From Bacillota bacterium (GTDB lineage Bacteria; Bacillota; UBA994), in the NCBI GenBank assembly GCA_018333655.1, contig JAGXTJ010000018.1, forward strand, positions 1-41,941: a stretch of DNA of 41,941 bases. Direction: 5' to 3'. Below the pieces are notes generated by a model that saw only the letters and a list, made by a program, of their open reading frames with translations, was not told the origin of the DNA and did no database searches. Made by a program: the position numbers and the translations under genes. Positions 26,179-34,225 of the stretch are shown in pieces. Numbering within the stretch: position 1 is the first letter of the stretch; every line of letters begins with the position of its first letter.

Positions 26179-27963
26179 CTATCTAAGTTTCTTCTTACGG
26201 AGAACTGCGTCGGTACGTTCTTTTAACCATTGGTTTCTTTCTTCGCTACTTTGGGCCGATTCTATCTCGCGGTCAATTTGCGCTATCTGCAAAGACAGAC
26301 TATGCTCTTCTAAAGCGATAAAACATTCATTCGCCATGCTAGTAGTGTTTTCCTCTAAAATTTGCTCACTTAGCGCAATAAGAAGTTCGGACTTTAAGAT
26401 GCCCTCTAACTCGTGTGCCAGAGCTACCGGATCATCGGCTAAGGTGAGGTCTTCGGCCATCCACGCTGCTAAGAGACGATGCTTGTCATCGCTAAACCCT
26501 AGGTCACTCCACCGGCGAGCGATTTCGCCGCGCAGCAGGGGCTGTGTGGCCATGAGGTAGAGCAGGGTGCGGGCCGCCTTAAGCCAACCCGCCTTGGGCA
26601 ACGCCACATCTTTACCAGAAATATTATGCCGCCCTTTGGAAAGTTTATCCGAACTAGGTGATTTACCCATGACTTTAGCTAGTTCCTGCCGAAAAGACTC
26701 CCGCGGCAGGTGGTACTGATGCATAACTTTATCTAAGTAGCCTTCTCGCTCTACGGCGTTCTCGACCTCGGAGAGCAGCTTGGCGACACTGGCCGCAAAA
26801 GCACCCCGCCCTTCTGGGGTAAGCGTATCGTGCGACTTGGCAAGACTGGCAATGCGGTACTCTGTAAAGGGTATGCTCTCTTGCGATACTCTGACCAAAA
26901 AATCCTCTTTGCTGTGGGTGCGCAAGTAGTCGTCTGGGTCTTTGCTCGTGCCTAAGCTGGCGACGCCGCCACTAAGACCTAGGCGACGCACTACTTCAAT
27001 GCCCCGCATGGTGGCGGCCACACCCGCATCATCGGTGTCATAACAGAGTATAAGGCGATCGGCGTAGCGCTTTAAGATCGTCACTTGTTCTATAGTTAGC
27101 GCCGTGCCAAGCGACGCCACGACATTGTCTAGGCCGTGCTTCCACGCTGCTATGGCATCCATGTACCCCTCCACTATGACGGCATACCCTGCTTTAGAGA
27201 TAGCCTTGCCTGCCCTATCTAGCCCATAGAGCTCATGTCCCTTGTGGAATAGCTTTGTCTCGGGCGAGTTTAGGTACTTAGGCTGCGTGTCATCGAGCAC
27301 ACGACCCCCAAAGGCTATGACCTGGCCCTGGCGATTACGAATAGGGTACATGATACGATGCCGAAAACGGTCGTAGAGGCCCTTATCCCCCGCTACAGCT
27401 AACCCTACCCGCAGTAGCTCTTCTGGCGTGAAGCCGTCTTTCTCGGCGCGCTCGAGCAGGGTGCGCCATGGCGGCAGGCTGTAGCCAATTTTAAGCTCGG
27501 CCATAAGTTCGGGGGAAAGGCCCCGCTTGATTAAGTATTCGCGTGCCTCACGCCCTAAGGAGGCGTTCTGCAGTTGGCGGTAGTATATGTCGGCCGCCCA
27601 CTCCATGACCCTGATATCGCGTTCGCGCTCACGGCGCTTGGCCAAGAACGCCGCATCATCGACTTGACTAGTGGGCATCTCGAGCCCCGCTCTTTCGGCG
27701 AGACGTTCTAAGGCTTCGTTAAAGGACAGCTTGTGGTGCTCCATGAGAAAGCTGAGCGAATTGCCCCCGGCGTGGCAACCAAAGCAGTAGTACATTTGCT
27801 TTTCGGGGCTGACTTTAAAAGAGGGGGTTTTCTCCCCATGAAAAGGGCACAACCCCCAGTAATCTCGGCCCTTCTTGTTTAGACGCACGGCTTCACCGAC
27901 CACCTGCACTATGTCGGCGCTAGAGCGCACGAGCTCGACAAATTCTCTAGGGTAACTTGGCAT
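26179..27963 (-). CDS. dnaG: DNA primase DnaG
   Basis: Makes RNA primers at the replication fork. The N-terminal zinc ribbon has C39, H42, C60 and C63 (CPFH ... CFGC); the catalytic core has [15 protein letters not shown] and [11 protein letters not shown] of the TOPRIM fold around residues 260-310. The C-terminal third (about 450-594) is the helicase-binding domain, ending in a helix with many charged residues. Length 594 is usual. ATG with AAAGGTGG upstream; 31 bases before rpoD. Confidence 0.96.
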   Translation of the reverse strand: MPSYPREFVELVRSSADIVQVVGEAVRLNKKGRDYWGLCPFHGEKTPSFKVSPEKQMYYCFGCHAGGNSLSFLMEHHKLSFNEALERLAERAGLEMPTSQVDDAAFLAKRRERERDIRVMEWAADIYYRQLQNASLGREAREYLIKRGLSPELMAELKIGYSLPPWRTLLERAEKDGFTPEELLRVGLAVAGDKGLYDRFRHRIMYPIRNRQGQVIAFGGRVLDDTQPKYLNSPETKLFHKGHELYGLDRAGKAISKAGYAVIVEGYMDAIAAWKHGLDNVVASLGTALTIEQVTILKRYADRLILCYDTDDAGVAATMRGIEVVRRLGLSGGVASLGTSKDPDDYLRTHSKEDFLVRVSQESIPFTEYRIASLAKSHDTLTPEGRGAFAASVAKLLSEVENAVEREGYLDKVMHQYHLPRESFRQELAKVMGKSPSSDKLSKGRHNISGKDVALPKAGWLKAARTLLYLMATQPLLRGEIARRWSDLGFSDDKHRLLAAWMAEDLTLADDPVALAHELEGILKSELLIALSEQILEENTTSMANECFIALEEHSLSLQIAQIDREIESAQSSEERNQWLKERTDAVLRKKKLR

Positions 27964-27996
27964 GCGGCCACCTTTCTGCCGAAGCTTTATGCCGGC

Positions 27997-28815
27997 TTAC
28001 TTGTCGGAACGCTCACGGCGATTGTAGTACTCAATAATCTTTGAGGCGGTTTCTTCAACGGCTTTCTTGGTGACGTCAATTATTCTACACCCGGCTTTGC
28101 GCATCACGCCTTCGCCGAAAGAGAGCTCTTCTCTGATGCGCTCGAAGCTAGCATAGCTAGCATTACTGGCCAGGCCAAGGGCCTTTAGGCGTTCTTGCCG
28201 GATGGCTTGGAGCTCATCGGCCCTAATGGTTAAGCCAAAGATGCGCGCGGGGTCCACCAGAAAGATTTCTTCTGGTGGGTTGACCTCGGGTACGAGAGGC
28301 ACATTGGCGACGCGGTACCCGCGATGCGCGAGGTACATGCTGAGGGGTGTCTTGGAGGTGCGTGACACGCCAAGCAAGACTAAGTCGGCCTTGAGCAAGC
28401 CGCGCGGGTCTTTGCCGTCGTCGTACTTTACGGCAAACTCCACCGCCTCGACTTCGCGGAAATATTCTTCATCTAACTGATAGATACGCCCAGGCTGAAG
28501 TTTGGGTAACGACTGAGCGATGGTCGCCAAGCCGTCCATCATGGGCCCTAGTACGTCGACCACACCTACCCCCGCTGCGGCGCAGCGGGTATTTACATGC
28601 TGCCTAAGCTCGGGCAGCACCAGGGTATGGATGACGAGAGAGCGATGCAGCTTGGCCTCGTCGACTACTTCATCTAGCGCCTCGATACTTGAAACGTAGG
28701 AAATGCGCTTGTACTCCATATGATTGTCAAACTGACTGACGGCAGCACGGGCCACACGATGTGCTGTCTCGCCTAACGAGTCAGACACAACATAGAGGAC
28801 GCTCTTTCTCTCCAC
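27997..28815 (-). CDS. ppsR: PPDK regulatory kinase/phosphorylase (DUF299)
   Basis: Switches pyruvate phosphate dikinase on and off by ADP-dependent phosphorylation and phosphate-dependent dephosphorylation. A 272-residue DUF299/YqfL protein: YVVSDSLGETAHRVARAA at the N-terminus and the P-loop LGVSRTSKTPLSMYLAHRG near residue 150, then VANVPLVPEVNPPEE. GTG start with AGGAGG upstream. Lies downstream of the CcpN-like repressor as in other Firmicutes, which links it to control of gluconeogenesis. Confidence 0.94.
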   Translation of the reverse strand: MERKSVLYVVSDSLGETAHRVARAAVSQFDNHMEYKRISYVSSIEALDEVVDEAKLHRSLVIHTLVLPELRQHVNTRCAAAGVGVVDVLGPMMDGLATIAQSLPKLQPGRIYQLDEEYFREVEAVEFAVKYDDGKDPRGLLKADLVLLGVSRTSKTPLSMYLAHRGYRVANVPLVPEVNPPEEIFLVDPARIFGLTIRADELQAIRQERLKALGLASNASYASFERIREELSFGEGVMRKAGCRIIDVTKKAVEETASKIIEYYNRRERSDK

Positions 28816-28826
28816 AATACAACCTC

Positions 28827-29462
28827 CTAGCGTATTTCCGCCACTTCGGCGAGTAAGGCATTGATGGTACGCAGTGAAATGACCCCGGTCACCTCGAGGT
28901 GCTGGCCAGCTGCTGTCTGTACTACTTTGGTGACCGGTAGCGAAGTTAAACCATGGGTTCTGAGCTTACGCGTGGCGGACAAAATGGTTTCGTCCGGTTG
29001 TAGAGTCACCAAGTTAGCGCTGCGGGTCATAATGACACTGACTGGCATTCTGTGTAGGTCGACCTGACCGATGGAGCTACGCAGGAGGTCGCTCTGCGAG
29101 AGTGCGCCTAGGAGACGTGCAGCCTCGTCGACCACAAAGAGGGTGTTGGTGTCCTCGACAAAGGTGGCCACGATGGCATCATACAAAGAGGAAGTGGCCT
29201 TAACTACTACGGGTACGCTCTGTACTTCGCGCACACAGAGTTCTAGGAGACGGGCTAAGGCCTCCCCCCCCTGCTCTCGACCAGCGTAAGTGTAGCCCAC
29301 CCGCGGGCGGGCTTCTAAGTAGCCGGACATGGTCAGGATGGCGAGATCGCCCCGTATGGTGGCACGCGACACTTTTAGTTCGGCGGCGAGGTCTTCGGCA
29401 GTGATAGGCTGAGACTGCTTTACTCTCTCTAAGATGCTACCTTGCCGTGGCGTAAGTTGCAT
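28827..29462 (-). CDS. ccpN: CcpN-like HTH/CBS transcription regulator
   Basis: A 211-residue repressor: N-terminal winged helix with ITAEDLAAELKVSRATIRG (about residues 17-36), followed by two CBS domains (YDAIVATFVEDTNTLFVVDE and VSVIMTRSANLVTLQPDETI) that sense adenine nucleotides in CcpN. In B. subtilis CcpN represses gapB and pckA. The start is the ATG at 29462, four bases after the recO stop with GAGGTG as ribosome site; earlier in-frame codons overlap recO. Order CcpN then PpsR is conserved. Confidence 0.9.
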   Translation of the reverse strand: MQLTPRQGSILERVKQSQPITAEDLAAELKVSRATIRGDLAILTMSGYLEARPRVGYTYAGREQGGEALARLLELCVREVQSVPVVVKATSSLYDAIVATFVEDTNTLFVVDEAARLLGALSQSDLLRSSIGQVDLHRMPVSVIMTRSANLVTLQPDETILSATRKLRTHGLTSLPVTKVVQTAAGQHLEVTGVISLRTINALLAEVAEIR

Positions 29463-29466
29463 GGCT

Positions 29467-30219
29467 TCACCTCGTTCCCCTTCGTAGCTCCGCCAAAAAG
29501 GCACGACTCTCGGGTGTTCGCTCTAACTTGTGGGTCATGATGCGGTCTAGTAGCACAGCCACCTCGCGCTCGGCGGGCGCGGGCTCCGGCCATGTTTCCA
29601 GGCGGCGCCAGCTGCCTTCGCTTAATGCCAGGAGCAAGTGATGAGCTTCTTTACTGACAGTGACCAGACTTTGGCTCTGCGCTCTGTTGCTGCAGGTGGG
29701 ACAGAGAAACCCTGGAGCCGCCAGCACAAGTTTTTGGCCTGCCTCACTGCCGCATTCCATACAATGCTCCACGCTGACGGCGAAACCGAGCCGGCTTAGC
29801 AAACGAAGCGTAAAGAACGCCAAAAGCAGCTCGTGGCGCTCACTATGACACAAGATATGAAGGCAGGCCGTGAGTAGACTTAGGATGTCGTCATGGCTCT
29901 GCCCATCGACCAAAGATAAATCCACGAGCTCCATCATGTAGAGGCCAAAGGCAATTTTGTCTAAGTTCTCACGCAGGGGGCGAAAACCCTCGACCATCTC
30001 TACCTGACTTAGGGTGTAGAGAGATTTTCCTTGGTAGAGGGTGAAACGCAGGTGCGAGAAGGGCTGGGTGACAGACGCAAAACGACTCTGTACCTTGCGG
30101 GCACCTTTTGCTACCGCGCGCACCTTGCCATGGCCGGCGACCAGTATTAAGAGTAGCCTATCCCACTCCCCCAAGTTGTAAGACCGGAGCACTAGGCCTT
30201 CGCCCTTAAGTTGTGGCAT
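29467..30219 (-). CDS. recO: DNA repair protein RecO
   Basis: Loads RecA on SSB-coated DNA with RecR. About 250 residues with an N-terminal OB fold (KGEGLVLRSYNLGEWDRLL, GKVRAVAKGARKVQSRF) and a zinc site of four cysteines, CMEC ... CPTC, in the C-terminal half. ATG at 30219 is preferred, with GGAGG 15 bases upstream (a long gap); a TTG at 30243 cannot be excluded. Its 5' end overlaps deoC. Confidence 0.93.
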   Translation of the reverse strand: MPQLKGEGLVLRSYNLGEWDRLLLILVAGHGKVRAVAKGARKVQSRFASVTQPFSHLRFTLYQGKSLYTLSQVEMVEGFRPLRENLDKIAFGLYMMELVDLSLVDGQSHDDILSLLTACLHILCHSERHELLLAFFTLRLLSRLGFAVSVEHCMECGSEAGQKLVLAAPGFLCPTCSNRAQSQSLVTVSKEAHHLLLALSEGSWRRLETWPEPAPAEREVAVLLDRIMTHKLERTPESRAFLAELRRGTR

Positions 30220-30877
30220 TCTGAGCTTGGCTTTCCTCCACAATGGCTACGCCAGAACTAGTACCAATGCGATTAGCGCCAGCGGCAACGAAGGCGAGCA
30301 AAGTATCTAAATTGCGTACTCCCCCCGAGGCCTTGACCATAACGTCGGGGCCGACGGTGCGGCGCATAAGAGCGACGTCGGGCAAGGTAGCGCCAGCGGG
30401 GCCAAACCCGGTAGAGGTCTTGACAAAAGCTGCCCCTGCTCTTTTAGAGGCGCTGCACACGGCTATCTTTTCTTCGTCATTTAGGAGGGCGGTCTCAAGA
30501 ATAACCTTGACGCCAACAGGCGCGGCTGCGAGTACCACGGCACGAATGTCGGCTTCTACTTCGGCCCACATACCTGCCTTAGCCCAGCCGATATTAATGA
30601 CCATGTCTATTTCGCTGGCCCCGTCTAAAATGGCTTGCTTGGTTTCTTGGCACTTGCTATAGGTCGAAGTGGCGCCTAATGGGAAGCCAACCACGCTGGC
30701 GACATGAATATCGTCATGAACGATGCTCTTAACCAAGGGCACGTAGCAGGCGTTGACGCACACAGCCGCAAAACCGTACTGATTGGCTTCGTGGCAGAGC
30801 TTTTCGATGTCGCGCGGGGTGGCGTCGGCCTTTAGTATGGTGTGATCGATATATTTTGCTACTTCTCTTGCTTGCAT
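30206..30877 (-). CDS. deoC: Deoxyribose-phosphate aldolase
   Basis: Splits 2-deoxyribose-5-phosphate to glyceraldehyde-3-phosphate and acetaldehyde in deoxynucleoside salvage. Seen: YIDHTILKADATPRDIEKLC at the start, VVGFPLGATSTYSK, EIDMVINIGWAKAG, VKVILETALL, AFVKTSTGFGPAGAT (Schiff-base Lys) and VKASGGVRNLDTL. About 223 residues, normal. Start ATG at 30877. It lies between era and recO, seven bases after era; together with cdd it suggests a small salvage function in this operon. Confidence 0.95.
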   Translation of the reverse strand: MQAREVAKYIDHTILKADATPRDIEKLCHEANQYGFAAVCVNACYVPLVKSIVHDDIHVASVVGFPLGATSTYSKCQETKQAILDGASEIDMVINIGWAKAGMWAEVEADIRAVVLAAAPVGVKVILETALLNDEEKIAVCSASKRAGAAFVKTSTGFGPAGATLPDVALMRRTVGPDVMVKASGGVRNLDTLLAFVAAGANRIGTSSGVAIVEESQAQNATT

Positions 30878-30884
30878 CCCAACA

Positions 30885-31772
30885 CTACCTTTCTCTCTCG
30901 TAACCAAGGCGCTGAATGTCGAGCTCTTTGTTGCGCCAACCCTTGCGTACCTTTACCCACAATTCTAAGTGGACTTGACTGCCTAGCAAGGCCTCCATAT
31001 CACGGCGTGCGGCTATGCCGACGGCCTTAAGAAGTGCGCCCTGCTTGCCGATGACTATGCCTTTTTGCGACTCGCGCTCGACATAGATGTTAGCTGAGAC
31101 ATGCACGAAGTTGCCCTTGTCGGCCATGCTCTCGACAACCACAGCTAGGGAATGCGGCACTTCATCGCGCGTTAACTCTAACAGCTTCTCTCTGATCATT
31201 TCAGCCGCCACAAAACGTTCGGGCTGATCGATAATCATATCGGTGGGGTAGTACTGGGGCCCTACGGGCAGGTTTAGCCGCATGTAGGCTAAGAGATCGT
31301 CTACCCCTTGGCCCTGCAAGGCCGAGACGACAAAGACAGCCTTGAACCGATAAACGCCCAAGTAGGCATCGAGAGTGCGCCTAACTTCGTCGGCAGAAAC
31401 GGTATCGGCCTTGTTGACGACGAGAACTACATGGGCGTTCTCTGGGAACAAGTCGATGATGTGCTGGTCACCCTTGCCTACGCTCGTGCTAGGCTCGACC
31501 ACAAACCAAGCCTGATCGACCTCGGACAAGCTGCTGACCGCGTTTTGCACCAGTTGCTCGCCTAGCTTGTGCTGTGGCTTATGTATGCCTGGCGTGTCCA
31601 AAAAAACGACTTGCAAGTTGTCCTCTGAGAAAATGCAGCGAATTTTGTTACGGGTGGTCTGCGGCTTGTCGCTGACGATAAGTATTTTTTCGCCTAGTAC
31701 CCGATTTAGCAGTGTGGACTTGCCCACATTAGGCCGGCCTACCACGGCCACAAAACCTGAATGAAACGTCAA
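30885..31772 (-). CDS. era: GTPase Era
   Basis: Binds 16S rRNA in late 30S assembly. Ras-like domain: G1 VVGRPNVGKSTLLNR at residue 10, G3 FLDTPGIHKPQH, G4 VVNKADTV. The C-terminal KH domain has KGIVIGKQGALLKAVGIAAR. Length 295 is usual. TTG start overlaps the cdd stop as TTGA, with AAAGGGG upstream. Confidence 0.96.
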   Translation of the reverse strand: MTFHSGFVAVVGRPNVGKSTLLNRVLGEKILIVSDKPQTTRNKIRCIFSEDNLQVVFLDTPGIHKPQHKLGEQLVQNAVSSLSEVDQAWFVVEPSTSVGKGDQHIIDLFPENAHVVLVVNKADTVSADEVRRTLDAYLGVYRFKAVFVVSALQGQGVDDLLAYMRLNLPVGPQYYPTDMIIDQPERFVAAEMIREKLLELTRDEVPHSLAVVVESMADKGNFVHVSANIYVERESQKGIVIGKQGALLKAVGIAARRDMEALLGSQVHLELWVKVRKGWRNKELDIQRLGYERER

Positions 31773-32170
31773 TTGATTTCCCCCTTTGTGAGCGACTGCG
31801 GACCAAAAGAATCGGGCAGTAATTTGGCAAGGCTTGTCTCGTGCACTTGCCCGTCACCGCCCACCAAGTAAACCGGAAAATCCTCGCCAAACTCGCGCAG
31901 TACCTGTCGACAGGCACCGCATGGTGAGGGCAGGCCTTTCTCGATAGCGATGGCCACGGCCTCTATAGAGCGCGGCGCACCGGCAGAAATGGCTGCAAAC
32001 ACGGCAGATCTCTCGGCACACATGGAGAGCCCGTAGGAAGCGTTCTCGACATTGGCCCCTAGGTAAATTTGGCCCCCACTCAAAATCGCCGCACCTACTC
32101 TGTAGCCAGAGTAAGGTGCGTACGCTCTGGTTAGGGCCTCTTGTGCCGCCTTAATCAATTCATTGTGCAT
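31769..32170 (-). CDS. cdd: Cytidine deaminase
   Basis: Deaminates cytidine and deoxycytidine. The 133-residue form has AYAPYSGYRVGAAIL, GANVENASYGLSMCAERSAV (zinc Cys and catalytic Glu) and SPCGACRQVLREF (second and third zinc Cys). Tetrameric Cdd type by size. ATG with GGTGGAAAAAGACC upstream. Coupled to era. Confidence 0.95.
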   Translation of the reverse strand: MHNELIKAAQEALTRAYAPYSGYRVGAAILSGGQIYLGANVENASYGLSMCAERSAVFAAISAGAPRSIEAVAIAIEKGLPSPCGACRQVLREFGEDFPVYLVGGDGQVHETSLAKLLPDSFGPQSLTKGEIN

Positions 32171-32221
32171 GGTCTTTTTCCACCTCTTAAATCACTAGTA
32201 TACCATTATTCCCACCCCGCC

Positions 32222-33265
32222 CTACCTAGACGGCAAAAAAGCTGGCAAGGTCATGTTACGCACCGGCACAACATCGACTTGTACCCCTCGCGTAGTGAGC
32301 AAGCTTGCTCTCACGAGACTGAGACTTGAATATAGTACGGCACTATCGCCCACGGCTTCGATGAGTACTGGGTCCACTACAATGGGACGCTGGTTCACCA
32401 GTATGACCGGACCGGCACAGCGTATAGAAGAAGTAGCGATAAGACGCTGTTCGCCTACGGCAATACCCGAGGCACCTGCGGCCAGCAACTCGTTGACAAT
32501 ATCGCGCACATCGCCATCGTGGACAATCTCTGCGGCATCAAGACCCCGAAAAGCGTCAAAAACCTTGATGCGCACCCCGGCACCAGTCAAGGGCAGGTGC
32601 CCCGCTTGGGTACGTAGAGCCTGCAGCTCTAGGCGCAGGGTAGCGGCTTCTTGCTCTAGCGAGGTCAACCGGTCGGTAAGTGAGCGCGGCAGGGGTGCAC
32701 GTACCTGCCCATTTTCGATCTCTATATTAATGAGGGAGAAATTGCGTGCTAGGGCGCGGTGGCCGTTTAGCTCCCTTAGAAGCGCTGGCGTAACCATGTC
32801 GGGCGGACCTTTAACGAGCACCTCGCGCCCTTCCTCGCGGCTAACGGTGAGCGTCGCCTTGCCCCGCAGGTTCTTTACGGGACCTTGTGTGCGTAACAGG
32901 GTGACGATGGCCTCGCGCCGCAAATTTTCGGCTTCTCTCGCCATCACCGTCTGCGCCTCAAGTATCCCCCGCTGCAAAGACTGCGATACTTCGTCTGCCG
33001 TGCGAGCCTTGTTCACCTCAAACAGCATCACCGCCAGGGTGTCTTGCATGGCCCGATTCTTATCTAAGCCATCACTCTCCGCGATTCTCGTCAAATGATC
33101 GATAACGAGTTCTGCCCCAGCGCGTGCAGTGGCCGCAGCATCGGCCTCCCCCGGCAAACGATAGAGGTTGAAACTACGCCCGAGCATAAGGGTATTAATG
33201 AGTAGGACGACCGCGACGACCATCGTAAGCCAAGGCCGCTCTCTCTGCAACACGCTTACTTTCAC
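32222..33265 (-). CDS. DUF881 family membrane-anchored protein
   Basis: A 347-residue protein with one N-terminal TM helix (WLTMVVAVVLLINTLML), a coiled coil around residues 195-225 (LTSLEQEAATLRLELQAL), and the C-terminal DUF881 domain: GAGVRIKVFDAF, IVNELLAAGASGIAVGEQRL and GPVILVNQRPIVVDPVLIEA. DUF881 (YlxW-like) proteins are usually found near cell-division genes; their function is unknown. Here it sits between dgkA and cdd. GTG start with GGGGGG upstream. A long middle part (residues 40-190) is not typical and I do not recognise it. Confidence 0.75.
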   Translation of the reverse strand: MKVSVLQRERPWLTMVVAVVLLINTLMLGRSFNLYRLPGEADAAATARAGAELVIDHLTRIAESDGLDKNRAMQDTLAVMLFEVNKARTADEVSQSLQRGILEAQTVMAREAENLRREAIVTLLRTQGPVKNLRGKATLTVSREEGREVLVKGPPDMVTPALLRELNGHRALARNFSLINIEIENGQVRAPLPRSLTDRLTSLEQEAATLRLELQALRTQAGHLPLTGAGVRIKVFDAFRGLDAAEIVHDGDVRDIVNELLAAGASGIAVGEQRLIATSSIRCAGPVILVNQRPIVVDPVLIEAVGDSAVLYSSLSLVRASLLTTRGVQVDVVPVRNMTLPAFLPSR

Positions 33266-33322
33266 TGTTCTACGCCCCCCTGTACAGGTAAACATGGCCT
33301 ACCTACATGCCTACTATACTGC

Positions 33323-33351
33323 ATTATATAGCGCTCGAGGTTGATACATGT
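33323..33351 (-). promoter_or_regulatory. Possible SigA promoter before the DUF881 gene
   Basis: Minus strand has a perfect TATAAT at 33323-33328 in the 106-base gap after dgkA, but the hexamer 17 bases upstream (ACATGT) is a poor -35. It may give the downstream genes (DUF881, cdd, era and so on) their own start. Confidence 0.3.
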
Positions 33352-33371
33352 GTAGAACTGCCTAGTAACAG

Positions 33372-33740
33372 CTAACGCCAGAGCGTATAGAGCCGCGGCC
33401 AAAAAACAATGGCGCCAATAGCGACTGCGGTGAGCGCGGCAATGAGTACACCCCCGGCAGCAAGACGCTTAGAGAGGGCCGCGAGGGGATGAAAGTTGGG
33501 CTCGACTAAGTCGACCACGCGCTCCACAGCAGAATTTAGCATTTCGCTAGTGATAACCAGCCCGGCGGCGAGCAGCACTAAGGCCCACTCCCATCTGTTT
33601 AGCCCCGCGTACCAAGAGGCGCCGAGCAGAATAAAGAACACGGCAAAATGAATGCGCATGTTTTTTTCTTCTCTGAAGGCGGTGGCTATGCCTATGAGGG
33701 CGTCTCTAAAGCTATCGGTAAGGCGGTGCGGGGCTTTCAT
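33372..33740 (-). CDS. dgkA: Undecaprenol/diacylglycerol kinase family
   Basis: A 122-residue membrane kinase with three TM helices. Seen: RDALIGIATAFREEKNMRIH (membrane-edge helix) and ITSEMLNSAVERVVDLVEP, which carries the catalytic Glu and metal-binding residues. Gram-positive members phosphorylate undecaprenol and recycle the lipid carrier. Start overlaps the ybeY stop as ATGA. Of note, the polysaccharide locus in this window depends on the same lipid carrier. Confidence 0.93.
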   Translation of the reverse strand: MKAPHRLTDSFRDALIGIATAFREEKNMRIHFAVFFILLGASWYAGLNRWEWALVLLAAGLVITSEMLNSAVERVVDLVEPNFHPLAALSKRLAAGGVLIAALTAVAIGAIVFWPRLYTLWR

Positions 33741-34225
33741 CGCTCCATACCAAGGTGGAGCGTCGAACGCTCCACCCCAACGCTCTCTAACAGGGCTTCG
33801 GTCACGGCTTTCATTTCGCCTTCGTTTTCAAGATCATGGTCTAGGCCGGCAATGTGGGCCAGCCCATGAGCCAGCAAGAAGGCAATTTCGCGCTCTAAGC
33901 TGTGGCCAAAAGACGTGGCTTGGGCCGCGGCCCTCTCTAGCGAAATGACGATATCGCCAAGTAGTAGTGGCTTGTCTGCCGTAGCTAGATGGGGCTCGCC
34001 TGAGGCGGCGAAAGCAAAGGACAAAACATCAGTGGGCCCAGCTTTGCCGCGATACTCTTGATTTAACTGACTGATGGCCGCGTCATCGACAAAAGCGATG
34101 CTGAGCTCACTATGCTCTGGGAAGTTAAACACTTCTGCCGCTCGTGCCGCGACACGGTGCAGTAGATCGTCAATAGCGCTGGGGAGTGATAGTTGGTCTT
34201 GTTCGTTGCTCCATAGTACCTGCAT
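33737..34225 (-). CDS. ybeY: Endoribonuclease YbeY
   Basis: Works in 16S rRNA maturation and ribosome quality control. The metal site is HGLAHIAGLDHD (H3xH5xH form) near residue 125; YRGKAGPTDVLSFAF is the other family motif. Length 162 is normal. The first 56 bases overlap the end of pgpH in another frame; AGGAGG lies 11 bases before the ATG inside pgpH. Confidence 0.94.
   Translation of the reverse strand: MQVLWSNEQDQLSLPSAIDDLLHRVAARAAEVFNFPEHSELSIAFVDDAAISQLNQEYRGKAGPTDVLSFAFAASGEPHLATADKPLLLGDIVISLERAAAQATSFGHSLEREIAFLLAHGLAHIAGLDHDLENEGEMKAVTEALLESVGVERSTLHLGMER

Noticed and set aside
32253-33098. A long plus-strand frame (281 codons) opposite the DUF881 gene
   Set aside because: It is Arg/Ser/Thr-rich with no family motif and no ribosome site, and lies wholly antisense to a gene with a clear domain.
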